From Vibrio owensii CAIM 1854 = LMG 25443 (GTDB lineage Bacteria; Pseudomonadota; Gammaproteobacteria; Enterobacterales; Vibrionaceae), in NCBI RefSeq assembly GCF_000817815.1, contig NZ_JPRD01000040.1:49512-113511 (forward strand): DNA of 64,000 bases. The letters run 5' to 3'. The notes beneath the pieces are model-generated. The model did not search any database. It was not told the origin of the DNA and saw only the letters and a program-made list of their open reading frames with translations. A program made the translations under genes and the position numbers. This document shows positions 32,440 through 41,065 of the stretch, piece after piece (positions within the stretch are counted from its first letter, which is position 1; the number at the start of each line of letters is the position of its first letter).

Positions 32440-34884
32440 TTAAGCGACGTTTTCCATCTGAGGGTAAAGCGGCTTTGCGGCCAATAGCTCTGGCTCAAAA
32501 TCGTCTACGTTGATGGTATCTAGGCGATGCTGTTCTGCTTCTCTCAGCAAATCAGCTTCTTCTTGAGTAATGAAGCCTTGCTCTAGACCTTCTTGAGCAA
32601 TCATATCCAAACGCATGAATGGACGGCGTTTACCCTGTGCTTTACATACCTTGTCAAACACAGGCTCAGCTTGAAGAATCACAGACAGTGCCAGCTCAAT
32701 CTTACCTGCTGCGTTGTGTTCCGTTGGTTCTAGGTACTGACCACGACCAATACGTGAACGTGTTGCACTTGGCGTTTGTAGAATACGAGCTACTTTGCTG
32801 TCTAGCTTGTCGCTTGGTGCTTTACGTACGCGGCCAAATGGCATGATCAATACGCGTAGTGCACGACCAATCACTTTGTTCGGGAAGTTCGCTAGGAACT
32901 CATCAACTGCAGCTTCAGCTTGCTTCAAGCTGTCTTGCAAGCCCCAATGTACTAATGGCAAATCTTCAACAGGACGGCCATCTTGCTCAAAGCGTTTCAA
33001 TGTTGCAGAACTCAGGTATAGCTGACTTAGAATATCACCAAGACGCGCAGACAGACGCTCTTTACGTTTCAACGAACCACCTAGTACTGCCATCGAGATA
33101 TCCGACAGCAGAGCAAGGTTTGCGCTGTAACGGTTCAATTGTTGGTAGTAACGCTTGGTTGCGTCTTTGGTTGGTGATGAAGAACCTAGACCGTCACTTA
33201 GACCAAACCAAATACTGCGCACTAGGTTACTCATGGTGAAGCTCACGTGACCAGCTAGTGCTTTGTCGAACTTCTCAACCGCATCGCTAGCGTCAGAGTA
33301 AGCCGCGTTCATCTCTTCAAGTACGTAAGGGTGACAACGAATCGCGCCCTGACCGAAGATGATCATTGAACGAGTTAGGATGTTTGCACCTTCTACAGTT
33401 ACCGCGATTGGCGCGCCTTGGTAACCACGCGCTAGGAAGTTAGAAGGACCCATACAGATGCCTTTACCACCTACGATGTCCATCGCGTCGATGATGCTTT
33501 GTTGACCACGGTGCGTACAGTGGTACTTCACGATAGCTGAGATAACCGAAGGTTTTTCACCTAGGTCGATACCCGCTACGGTTAAGTTACTTGCTGCATC
33601 CATTACGTAGGCGTTACCACCTAGGCGCGCTAATGGCTCTTCCACGCCTTCCATGTGACCGATAGGCTGTTTGAACTGACGACGAATGCGTGAGTAAGCG
33701 CCTGTTGCCATAGCCGCTGTTTTGATGCCGCCTGTTGAGTTTGAAGGTAGCGTGATACCACGACCAACCGATAGACACTCAACCAGCATACGCCAGCCTT
33801 GGCCTGCCATTTTTTCGCCACCGATGATGAAGTCCATCGGTACGAAGATGTCTTTACCGCGAGTTGGGCCATTTTGGAATGGTACGTTAAGCGGGAAGTG
33901 ACGGTTACCTATCTCAACGCCTTTAAGGTCAGTTGGGATTAGAGCACAGGTGATACCAAGATCTTCTTGGTCACCTAGTAGGCCTTCTGGGTCACGTAGT
34001 TTGAATGCAAGACCAAGTACCGTTGCGACTGGCGCTAGAGTGATGTAACGCTTGTTCCAAGTTAGACGCATACCAAGGACTTCTTCACCTTGCCATTCGC
34101 CTTTACATACCACGCCGTAATCTGGGATAGAGCCCGCATCGGAACCTGCTTCTGGGCTAGTCAGTGCGAAACATGGGATTTCTTTACCTTCTGCTAGGCG
34201 CGGTAGGTAATGATTTTTTTGTTCTTCTGTACCGTAGTGTTGCAGAAGTTCACCAGGACCTAACGAGTTTGGTACGCCAACGGTAGAAGACAGCACGCCA
34301 GATACGCCAGTGAGTTTTTGCAGTACCAAAGATTGCGCGTATGCAGAAAATTCTAGGCCGCCGTATTTCTTTTTGATGATCATGGCGAAGAATTTGTTGT
34401 CTTTCAGGTATTGCCACACTTCTGGTGGAAGGTCAGCCAGCTCGTGCGTTACTTGGAAGTCACTCACCATGGCACACACTTCATTTACTGGGCCATCTAG
34501 GAAAGCTTGCTCTTCTTTGCTCAGCTTAGGCGCTTTGATTGCGTGAAGCTTTTGCCATTCAGGTTTGCCTTTGAATAGCTCGGCTTCCCACCAAACTGTA
34601 CCTGCGTCCAATGCTTCTTTCTCGGTTTGAGACATAGCAGGCAGGACTTTCTTAAACATAACGAGTGCTTTGCGGCTAATGAGGGATTGGCGAATGCTAG
34701 AAACCGCGAACACTGCAACAGCAAGAACGTAAAGTGCCCAGCCAATAACACCAACTGAGCCTGCGATAGTCAGTGCTAGCATGGCAGCAGTTAGCAGACT
34801 GACGGATTTCACGAGTGACATTCTGTGGTAAAGCGTAATGCCTAATACAACTGTCATCGCTACGATTGAGAGCAAGATGTCCAT
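32440..34884 (-). CDS. fadE: Acyl-CoA dehydrogenase FadE
   Basis: FAD-dependent first step of fatty acid beta-oxidation. It is 814 aa, the E. coli length, far longer than ordinary acyl-CoA dehydrogenases. Two hydrophobic N-terminal segments (about 1-60) precede the dehydrogenase core (about 90-560), in which CFALTSPEAGSDAGS is the FAD/substrate loop and VEGANILTRSMIIFGQGAIR lies near 505. A C-terminal DUF1974 extension follows. A FadR-type box sits 50-67 bp upstream of the ATG, so repression in the absence of long-chain acyl-CoA is expected. Confidence 0.96.
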   Translation of the reverse strand: MDILLSIVAMTVVLGITLYHRMSLVKSVSLLTAAMLALTIAGSVGVIGWALYVLAVAVFAVSSIRQSLISRKALVMFKKVLPAMSQTEKEALDAGTVWWEAELFKGKPEWQKLHAIKAPKLSKEEQAFLDGPVNEVCAMVSDFQVTHELADLPPEVWQYLKDNKFFAMIIKKKYGGLEFSAYAQSLVLQKLTGVSGVLSSTVGVPNSLGPGELLQHYGTEEQKNHYLPRLAEGKEIPCFALTSPEAGSDAGSIPDYGVVCKGEWQGEEVLGMRLTWNKRYITLAPVATVLGLAFKLRDPEGLLGDQEDLGITCALIPTDLKGVEIGNRHFPLNVPFQNGPTRGKDIFVPMDFIIGGEKMAGQGWRMLVECLSVGRGITLPSNSTGGIKTAAMATGAYSRIRRQFKQPIGHMEGVEEPLARLGGNAYVMDAASNLTVAGIDLGEKPSVISAIVKYHCTHRGQQSIIDAMDIVGGKGICMGPSNFLARGYQGAPIAVTVEGANILTRSMIIFGQGAIRCHPYVLEEMNAAYSDASDAVEKFDKALAGHVSFTMSNLVRSIWFGLSDGLGSSSPTKDATKRYYQQLNRYSANLALLSDISMAVLGGSLKRKERLSARLGDILSQLYLSSATLKRFEQDGRPVEDLPLVHWGLQDSLKQAEAAVDEFLANFPNKVIGRALRVLIMPFGRVRKAPSDKLDSKVARILQTPSATRSRIGRGQYLEPTEHNAAGKIELALSVILQAEPVFDKVCKAQGKRRPFMRLDMIAQEGLEQGFITQEEADLLREAEQHRLDTINVDDFEPELLAAKPLYPQMENVA

Positions 34885-34934
34885 ATGTTTTTTCCTTTTC
34901 AGACTTTAATTATGTTGTACGTCTGTATTTTGGT

Positions 34935-34951
34935 AAGAGGTCTAACCAGTT
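34935..34951 (-). promoter_or_regulatory. FadR operator of fadE
   Basis: On the minus strand AACTGGTTAGACCTCTT matches the FadR consensus AACTGGTCnGACnTGTT at 13 of 15 defined positions. It overlaps a candidate -10. Confidence 0.8.
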
Positions 34952-34968
34952 CTCATAAGTGTAATCAA
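34940..34968 (-). promoter_or_regulatory. Candidate fadE promoter
   Basis: Minus strand TTGATT (34968-34963), 17-bp spacer, TTAGAC (34945-34940). The -10 is weak and lies inside the FadR box, a layout suited to repression. Confidence 0.45.
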
Positions 34969-35243
34969 AATATTAATAAAATGTAAAACCCAAGATTGAG
35001 TAAAAAGTGATCTAAGTAGAGTTAAAATTCTAAAGTTGGGAGTTGGGTGATGATTTCGTAAGCAAGTTAACAAGTTTATTACCGCGATGAATCCAAATCT
35101 GTTGGATCGCTATCGACACTAATTCTCGTTTGTGGGTAAACTCAGAGTAATGAACTGTCCGGTGTGAATTTAGCATCAGAACAATTTGCCAAGTGAGAAG
35201 CGGAAACGCTCCGCTGTGGCCGAAATAATAAAGAGAACGTCTT

Positions 35244-35819
35244 ATGTACCAAGATCTGATTAGAAGTGAATTAAACGAAGCTGCTGAAGTTCTGAATAAG
35301 TTTTTAAGTGATGACCACAACATCGCGCAAATCGAAGCGGCAGCGAAAATGATTGCTGACTCATTCAAGCAAGATGGTAAAGTGTTGTCGTGCGGTAACG
35401 GTGGTTCTCACTGTGACTCTATGCACTTTGCAGAAGAGCTAACAGGTCGTTACCGTGAAAACCGCCCAGGTTACGCTGGTATCGCTATTTCAGATCCAAG
35501 CCACCTTTCTTGTGTAAGTAACGACTTTGGTTACGATTTTGTATTCTCTCGTTACGTAGAAGCAGTAGGCCGCAAAGGTGACGTTCTGTTTGGTTTGTCG
35601 ACTTCTGGCAACTCAGGCAACATCCTAAAAGCGATTGAAGCGGCACAAGCGAAAGGCATGAAGACTATCGCGTTAACGGGTAAAGATGGCGGTAAAATGG
35701 CAGGTCTTGCAGACATCGAGATCCGCGTACCACACTTTGGCTACGCAGACCGTATCCAAGAAGTGCACATTAAGATCATTCACATCATCATTCAGTTGAT
35801 CGAAAAAGAGATGGAATAA
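35244..35819 (+). CDS. gmhA: Sedoheptulose 7-phosphate isomerase
   Basis: Converts sedoheptulose 7-phosphate to D-glycero-D-manno-heptose 7-phosphate, the first step to ADP-heptose for the LPS inner core. It is 191 aa (E. coli 192) and consists of one SIS domain. The sugar-phosphate loop SCGNGGSHCDSMHFAEELTG near 50-69 and GLSTSGNSGNI near 119 are clear, and the zinc/catalytic His is in VHIKIIHIII near the C-terminus. It lies between fadE and yafJ, as in E. coli. Confidence 0.96.
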   Translation: MYQDLIRSELNEAAEVLNKFLSDDHNIAQIEAAAKMIADSFKQDGKVLSCGNGGSHCDSMHFAEELTGRYRENRPGYAGIAISDPSHLSCVSNDFGYDFVFSRYVEAVGRKGDVLFGLSTSGNSGNILKAIEAAQAKGMKTIALTGKDGGKMAGLADIEIRVPHFGYADRIQEVHIKIIHIIIQLIEKEME

Positions 35820-35824
35820 GATTT

Positions 35825-35857
35825 ACAACTAAGCCGAATACTGGCTTAGTTGTGTTT
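35825..35857 (+). terminator. Hairpin between gmhA and the yafJ-type gene
   Basis: ACAACTAAGCC (35825-35835) pairs perfectly with GGCTTAGTTGT (35843-35853), followed by GTTTT. The T-run is short, so readthrough into the next gene is likely. Confidence 0.6.
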
Positions 35858-35880
35858 TAAGGTAAGGAGTTCGTTAAACC

Positions 35881-36726
35881 ATGTGTGAATTGCTCGGCAT
35901 GAGCGCAAATGTTCCTACAGATATTTGTTTCAGTTTTACAGGCTTGATGCAGCGCGGTGGTCGCACTGGCCCGCATCGTGATGGCTGGGGAATTACTTTC
36001 TATGAAGGAAAGGGGTTCCGTACTTTCAAAGATCCAAACCCAAGTTGTGACTCGAAAATTGCTGAGTTAGTGCAAAACTACCCGATCAAAAGTCGTGCGG
36101 TGGTCAGCCATATTCGCCAAGCAAACCGAGGTGGCGTGAATCTAGAAAACACACACCCGTTTACGCGTGAGCTTTGGGGACGTTATTGGACTTTTGCACA
36201 CAATGGTCAGCTAACTGACTACCAAGATTTGTATACGGGTCGCCACCGTCCGGTCGGAGAAACCGACAGTGAGATGGCTTTCTGTTGGCTACTCAAGCAG
36301 ATGGAAGACAAATACCCTGAGCCTCCTCAAGATATGGAAGCGGTCTTTGCTTATGTTGCCCAGTGCTGCGATAAGTTGAAAGAAAAGGGCGTGTTTAACA
36401 TGCTGCTCAGCGACGGTGAGTTTGTGATGACTTACTGTACCAACCATCTTTACTGGATCACGCGTCGAGCACCATTTGGCAAGGCAGCGCTGTTGGATGA
36501 AGATGTAGAAATCAACTTCCAAGAAGAGACGACACCAAACGATGTGGTTTCTGTGATTGCGACTCAGCCTTTAACGGGCAATGAGACTTGGCATCGAATG
36601 AAGCCGGGTGAGTATGGCTTGTTCCATGTTGGTGAGTTGATATTGAACAACGCCGAAGCGCTAACTGATGTACCGTTTGCCGCGCCGAAGCCGGGTAATC
36701 AAGCGCCGACTGAGCCGTTGGAGTGA
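35881..36726 (+). CDS. yafJ: Class II glutamine amidotransferase (YafJ-type)
   Basis: 281 aa. It begins MCELLGMSA, so after Met removal Cys is N-terminal and is the N-terminal nucleophile of class II amidotransferases. GGRTGPHRDGWGI near 20-32, the SHIRQANRGG segment near 80 and ENTHPF-RELWGRYWTFAHNGQL near 91-113 are the glutaminase-pocket motifs. There is no fused synthetase domain, so the acceptor is unknown. It follows gmhA as in E. coli (lpcA-yafJ) and ends at a bidirectional terminator. Confidence 0.9.
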   Translation: MCELLGMSANVPTDICFSFTGLMQRGGRTGPHRDGWGITFYEGKGFRTFKDPNPSCDSKIAELVQNYPIKSRAVVSHIRQANRGGVNLENTHPFTRELWGRYWTFAHNGQLTDYQDLYTGRHRPVGETDSEMAFCWLLKQMEDKYPEPPQDMEAVFAYVAQCCDKLKEKGVFNMLLSDGEFVMTYCTNHLYWITRRAPFGKAALLDEDVEINFQEETTPNDVVSVIATQPLTGNETWHRMKPGEYGLFHVGELILNNAEALTDVPFAAPKPGNQAPTEPLE

Positions 36727-36760
36727 TGGCTTTCTCGCAGTAAAACATTCGAATAAAACA

Positions 36761-36786
36761 AAAGGCAGCTTGATAGCTGCCTTTTT
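36761..36786. terminator. Bidirectional terminator between yafJ and purN
   Basis: AAAGGCAGCT (36761-36770) pairs with AGCTGCCTTT (36775-36784), T-runs on both strands. Confidence 0.88.
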
Positions 36787-36810
36787 GCGTTTGGTGTTTG
36801 GAGTTGAGAA

Positions 36811-37449
36811 CTACTCGTCGGCGTAGCCGTGAGCACTTAGCTCAAAACCATCGAGATACGCTTTGCCTTCAGTCATCGATAATCGCCCGTCGACTAACCA
36901 CTTAGTCACCATTGGGTAGATATTGTGCTCTTGAGTCTGCACGCGTGCGGCAAGTGCATCGGCATCATCGTCTTCAAACACCGGTACTTTAGCTTGCAGC
37001 ACAACAGGACCACCGTCTAATTCTTCTGTGACAAAGTGAACGCTGGTGCCGTGCTCTTTGTCTCCGGCATCAATGGCACGCTGGTGGGTGTGTAAACCCG
37101 GATACTTAGGCAATAGAGAAGGGTGGATGTTGATCATCTTACCCAGGTAATGGGAAACAAACGCGCTGCTGAGGATACGCATGTAACCTGCCAGTACAAT
37201 CACATCTGGTTGGTATTCATCAATTTGCTTCATCAGTTCGGCATCAAAGTCTTCACGAGATTCAAATGCTTTAGGATCGACAAAGTGACCATTCACATCA
37301 AACTGTTTTGCACGCTCCAAACCGTAGGCATCAGCTTTGTTGGAAAAAACCGCTGCCACTTGTGCGTTTGGCATGTTGGCTTCACAGGCTTCAAGTATTG
37401 CTTGTAGGTTACTGCCGTTACCCGAAATGAGGACCACTATGTTTTTCAT
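36811..37449 (-). CDS. purN: Phosphoribosylglycinamide formyltransferase PurN
   Basis: Transfers formyl from 10-formyl-THF to GAR, the third step of purine synthesis. It is 212 aa. Catalytic residues N107 and H109 lie in MINIHPSLLP and D145 in ELDGGPVV. It is downstream of purM in the same direction, the E. coli order, but 143 bp separate them and a stem-loop occurs in the gap. Probably cotranscribed from the PurR-controlled purM promoter. Confidence 0.96.
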   Translation of the reverse strand: MKNIVVLISGNGSNLQAILEACEANMPNAQVAAVFSNKADAYGLERAKQFDVNGHFVDPKAFESREDFDAELMKQIDEYQPDVIVLAGYMRILSSAFVSHYLGKMINIHPSLLPKYPGLHTHQRAIDAGDKEHGTSVHFVTEELDGGPVVLQAKVPVFEDDDADALAARVQTQEHNIYPMVTKWLVDGRLSMTEGKAYLDGFELSAHGYADE

Positions 37450-37540
37450 GATATTGAGACTGCCTTGATACTGTAGGTTTGACGTGCTTAATCACTAAAT
37501 TACCTACTATTAGAATGGTTTTCGATGTTCCAGATAGCAG

Positions 37541-37563
37541 AATGAGGACATGGCGTCCTCATT
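37541..37563 (-). repeat. Stem-loop between purM and purN
   Basis: AATGAGGAC (37541-37549) pairs perfectly with GTCCTCATT (37555-37563). On the purMN strand no T-run follows, so it is more likely an mRNA processing or stability element than a terminator. Confidence 0.5.
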
Positions 37564-37592
37564 CTTTTTATTTTTTGAGCTTGATTCGCAAG

Positions 37593-38633
37593 TTATTGGA
37601 TTTCAACTTGCTCTTCATTGGCTTCTGCTTGAGCGATTTCACCAATCACCCATGCGTTTTCGCCTTCTTCTTGAAGAAGAGCAACCGCTGCGTCTGCTTG
37701 GTCTTTTGGTAGTGCAACGACTAGACCAACACCACAGTTGAACGTACGGTACATTTCGTGCGTTTCAACGTTGCCTTTCTCTTGTAGCCATTTGAAGATG
37801 ATTGGCCATTCCCAGCTGCTACCATCGATAACAGCTTTCGTGCCTTCAGGTAGTACGCGTGGGATGTTTTCCCAGAAACCACCACCAGTGATGTGAGAAA
37901 TCGCGTGGATGTCGTGCTTCTCAATCATCTTCAGTGCTGATTTGATGTAAATCTTAGTTGGTTCTAGTAGGTGTTCACCGATAGTACGACCTGCTAGCTC
38001 TTCGTTCTTATCTGCGCCAGATACTTCTAGGATCTTACGGATAAGCGAGTAACCATTTGAGTGTGGACCGCTTGAGCCTACAGCGATTAGTGCGTCGCCT
38101 GCTGCTACTTTCGTGCCGTCAATCACGTCTTCTTTTTCTACTACGCCAACACAGAAGCCTGCAACGTCGTAGTCTTCGCCTTCATACATGCCCGGCATTT
38201 CAGCAGTTTCACCACCGATAAGTGCACAGCCTGCTTGAACACAGCCATCAGCAATGCCAGAAACCACATCTGCTGCTGTGTCTACGTCTAGCTTGCCAGT
38301 CGCGTAGTAATCTAGGAAGAATAGCGGCTCAGCACCTTGCACGATTAGGTCGTTTACACACATCGCGACTAGGTCTACACCGATGGTGTCGTGCTTGTTC
38401 ATATCCAGTGCTAGACGAAGTTTTGTACCTACACCGTCAGTACCAGAAACCAGTACAGGTTGTTTGTATTTAGTCGGTAATTCACACAGTGCGCCAAAAC
38501 CACCGATACCACCCATCACTTCAGGGCGACGAGTACGCTTAACCGCACCTTTAATACGATCTACAAGCGCGTTGCCTGCATCAATATCTACACCAGCGTC
38601 TTTATAGCTAAGAGAAGAGTTGTTACCACTCAC
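37593..38633 (-). CDS. purM: Phosphoribosylformylglycinamidine cyclo-ligase
   Basis: AIR synthetase, the fifth step of purine synthesis. It is 346 aa (E. coli 345). It begins with SLSYKDAGVDIDAGNALVDR, the family's N-terminal motif; the ATP-binding VSGTDGVGTKLRLA is near 63 and HITGGGFWENIPRV near 247. It is divergent from upp, with a PurR box and a good sigma-70 promoter between them. Confidence 0.97.
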   Translation of the reverse strand: MSGNNSSLSYKDAGVDIDAGNALVDRIKGAVKRTRRPEVMGGIGGFGALCELPTKYKQPVLVSGTDGVGTKLRLALDMNKHDTIGVDLVAMCVNDLIVQGAEPLFFLDYYATGKLDVDTAADVVSGIADGCVQAGCALIGGETAEMPGMYEGEDYDVAGFCVGVVEKEDVIDGTKVAAGDALIAVGSSGPHSNGYSLIRKILEVSGADKNEELAGRTIGEHLLEPTKIYIKSALKMIEKHDIHAISHITGGGFWENIPRVLPEGTKAVIDGSSWEWPIIFKWLQEKGNVETHEMYRTFNCGVGLVVALPKDQADAAVALLQEEGENAWVIGEIAQAEANEEQVEIQ

Positions 38634-38675
38634 AGGGAAGTCCTCGGTTTTTAAGTTGGATATGAAAACGGCGCT

Positions 38676-38705
38676 ATTCTACCAGTGGTTAAATACAGAT
38701 AGCAA
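38676..38705 (-). promoter_or_regulatory. purM promoter
   Basis: Minus strand TTGCTA (38705-38700), 18-bp spacer, TAGAAT (38681-38676). The -35 lies in the PurR box. Confidence 0.65.
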
Positions 38706-38715
38706 ACGTTTGCGT
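38700..38715 (-). promoter_or_regulatory. PurR operator of purMN
   Basis: Minus strand ACGCAAACGTTTGCTA matches the PurR consensus core ACGCAAACGTTT perfectly and covers the purM -35. It is about 60 bp upstream of the upp start site, so upp may be affected too. Confidence 0.88.
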
Positions 38716-38740
38716 CGGTTTTTTTCTTTAGTGATCTATC

Positions 38741-38769
38741 CTGATATCCCTGCAAAAATCATGTATAAT
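38741..38769 (+). promoter_or_regulatory. upp promoter
   Basis: CTGATA (38741-38746), 17-bp spacer, perfect TATAAT (38764-38769), about 44 bp before the upp ATG. Confidence 0.7.
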
Positions 38770-38812
38770 CTGAAGGTTTGTTTAAATATTGCCAAAAAAG
38801 CCGGAGATGGAA

Positions 38813-39439
38813 ATGAAAGTTGTTGAAGTTAAACACCCTCTAGTAAAACACAAAATTGGTCTAATGCGAGAAGGTGACATCAGCACGAAGCGTTTTCGTG
38901 AGTTAGCGACAGAAGTCGGTAGCCTACTTACTTACGAAGCGACAGCAGACTTTGAAACAGAAAAAGTAACCATTGAAGGTTGGAACGGTCCTGTAGAAGT
39001 TGACCAAATCAAAGGTAAGAAAGTGACAGTAGTGCCAATCCTACGTGCTGGTCTTGGCATGATGGACGGCGTACTTGAGCACATGCCAAGTGCACGTATC
39101 AGTGTTGTTGGTATCTACCGTGACGAAGAAACACTTGAGCCAGTACCTTACTTCAACAAGCTTGCTTCTAACATCGACGAGCGTATTGCTCTAGTTGTTG
39201 ACCCAATGCTTGCAACGGGCGGTTCTATGATCGCAACAATCGATCTTCTAAAAGAGAAAGGTTGTCAGGCAATCAAAGTACTTGTTCTTGTAGCTGCTCC
39301 TGAAGGTATTGAAGCGCTAGAAAAAGCTCACCCAGACGTTGAGCTATACACAGCAGCAATCGATGAGAAGCTAAACGACAAAGGCTACATCGTTCCTGGT
39401 CTTGGTGACGCAGGTGACAAGATCTTCGGTACTAAATAA
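38813..39439 (+). CDS. upp: Uracil phosphoribosyltransferase
   Basis: Salvages uracil to UMP with PRPP. From ATG at 38813 it is 208 aa, the E. coli length; an ATG at 38789 would add eight residues but lacks a ribosome-binding site, while CGGAGA precedes 38813. The PRPP-binding loop VDPMLATGGSMIATID is near 130-145 and GLGDAGDKIFGTK ends the protein. Unlike in E. coli, uraA is not downstream in the same direction but convergent. Confidence 0.97.
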   Translation: MKVVEVKHPLVKHKIGLMREGDISTKRFRELATEVGSLLTYEATADFETEKVTIEGWNGPVEVDQIKGKKVTVVPILRAGLGMMDGVLEHMPSARISVVGIYRDEETLEPVPYFNKLASNIDERIALVVDPMLATGGSMIATIDLLKEKGCQAIKVLVLVAAPEGIEALEKAHPDVELYTAAIDEKLNDKGYIVPGLGDAGDKIFGTK

Positions 39440-39478
39440 TTTGAGCTTGGTGCTAGATTATTACTGAATTGAAAGAAC

Positions 39479-39507
39479 AAAGGCTTGGTGAAAACCAAGC
39501 CTTTTTT
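39479..39507 (+). terminator. upp terminator
   Basis: AAAGGCTTGG (39479-39488) pairs with CCAAGCCTTT (39495-39504), followed by T's. Confidence 0.9.
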
Positions 39508-39585
39508 GCATCTGTTATGTAGAAGCTAGTTACGAGATGCGAGAGTAGGAAAGGCGACTTAATTCGATTAAGCCGCACTTGCAAA

Positions 39586-40839
39586 TTACTTCGCGTTCTC
39601 TTCTTCCATTTGTGCGTTATCCACCACGTGGTTTTCACCAAGGTCGTGTGGTAGCACTAGGTTAAGAATGATAGCCACGATACCACATAGGCTCACACCT
39701 TGTAGGCTGAACTCGCCAATACCGAAAGCCATGCCGCCGATACCAAACACTAGCGTTACTGCTACGATCACTAGGTTACGTGATTTGTGAAGGTCAACGT
39801 GGTTCTTGATCAGTGTGTTCAGACCGACTGTTGCGATAGAGCCGAACAGTAGAATCATGATGCCGCCCATAACTGGAACTGGAATCGTTTGTAGAGTCGC
39901 ACCTAGCTTACCAACCAACGCAAGTACGATGGCTGTGATTGCTGCCCATGTCATGATTACAGGGTTGAATGCTTTCGTTAGCATTACCGCGCCGGTTACT
40001 TCACTGTAAGTCGTGTTTGGTGGCGCGCCAACCATAGAAGCAGCAATTGTTGCTACCCCGTCACCCGCGATAGTGCGGTGAAGACCTGGCTTCTTCAGAT
40101 AGTTTTTACCCGTTACGTTAGAAATCGCTAGCATGTCACCTACGTGCTCTACCGCAGGAGCGATGGCTACAGGGATCATGAATAAGATAGCGTTGATGTT
40201 GAATTCAGGCGCGGTGAAGTTTGGCATTGCTAGCCAAGCCGCTTGAGTAACCGGAGTGAAATCGACCACGCCGTAGAATAGAGACACAGTGTAGCCTACC
40301 AAGATACCGCCGACGATAGGAACCAGTTTTAGGAAGCCTTTCGCGAATACGCTTAAGGCAATCGTCGTTAGCAATGACACTGCGGAGATGATAATCGCTG
40401 CGTCGCCGTTCACTAATTGAATTGCGCCGTCACCTGATTTACCAACCGCCATGTTTACAGCCGTTGGTGCTAAGCCAAGACCAATCACCATGATTACAGG
40501 GCCAACCACGACAGGTGGAAGAATCTTATGGATGAATCCAACACCGCGCACTTTGATCATCGCACCAAGGCCAACGTAAACCAAACCTGCAGCCATCAAG
40601 CCACCCATGGTTGCTCCGATACCCCAAGTTTGGATACCGAACATGATAGGAGCAATAAACGCGAAAGAAGAGGCAAGGAAGATTGGAACAGAACGTTTAG
40701 TAATCAGTTGGAAAAGAAGAGTACCGACACCAGCACCAAACAAAGCAACGTTTGGGTCAAGGCCAGTCAGAAGTGGCACAAGTACGAGAGCACCAAAAGC
40801 GACAAAGAGCATCTGAGCGCCTTGTAACGCATTTTTCAT
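39586..40839 (-). CDS. uraA: Uracil permease (NCS2 family)
   Basis: Proton-coupled uracil importer in the inner membrane that feeds Upp. It is 417 aa with about 14 membrane segments. The NCS2 core is recognisable: GAPPNTTYSEVTGAVMLT near 272 and PVPVMGGIMILLFGSIA near 322, and the conserved Glu of the substrate site in AIAPAVEHVGDM near 234. A PurR-type box lies 50-70 bp upstream, which would couple uracil uptake to purine status. Convergent with upp. Confidence 0.95.
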   Translation of the reverse strand: MKNALQGAQMLFVAFGALVLVPLLTGLDPNVALFGAGVGTLLFQLITKRSVPIFLASSFAFIAPIMFGIQTWGIGATMGGLMAAGLVYVGLGAMIKVRGVGFIHKILPPVVVGPVIMVIGLGLAPTAVNMAVGKSGDGAIQLVNGDAAIIISAVSLLTTIALSVFAKGFLKLVPIVGGILVGYTVSLFYGVVDFTPVTQAAWLAMPNFTAPEFNINAILFMIPVAIAPAVEHVGDMLAISNVTGKNYLKKPGLHRTIAGDGVATIAASMVGAPPNTTYSEVTGAVMLTKAFNPVIMTWAAITAIVLALVGKLGATLQTIPVPVMGGIMILLFGSIATVGLNTLIKNHVDLHKSRNLVIVAVTLVFGIGGMAFGIGEFSLQGVSLCGIVAIILNLVLPHDLGENHVVDNAQMEEENAK

Positions 40840-40890
40840 AATAATTCCCTATTCAAAGATACGCAGACAAATCCGGCGAATCTTATCATC

Positions 40891-40906
40891 TAGCAATCGA
40901 TTGCAA
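40891..40906 (-). promoter_or_regulatory. PurR-type operator of uraA
   Basis: TAGCAATCGATTGCAA has the palindromic core GCAATCGATTGC and fits the relaxed PurR pattern GCAAnCGnTTGC. It lies 52-67 bp upstream of the uraA ATG. Confidence 0.55.
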
Positions 40907-41065
40907 TGTTGCCTAGATCAAACTTTTGTGTGGATTTATAAGGTCAGCGAATGTTTAGTTTCATGCGGGCCTTTTAAGTTGGTCAGAATACAAACAATTC
41001 ACTCAGTACTCTTCTTGCTCAAGGTTTGATAGTTGCTTATCATGCGTGTTCTTGTTCAGAGGATT

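Larger units (their letters stand above)
34885..35243. other. fadE/gmhA divergent intergenic region
   Basis: 359 bp without a gene. The fadE side carries a FadR box overlapping a candidate -10 element. The gmhA side (34990-35243) shows no clear element beyond AT-rich sequence and the AAAGAGAACG ribosome-binding region before the gmhA ATG. Confidence 0.7.
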
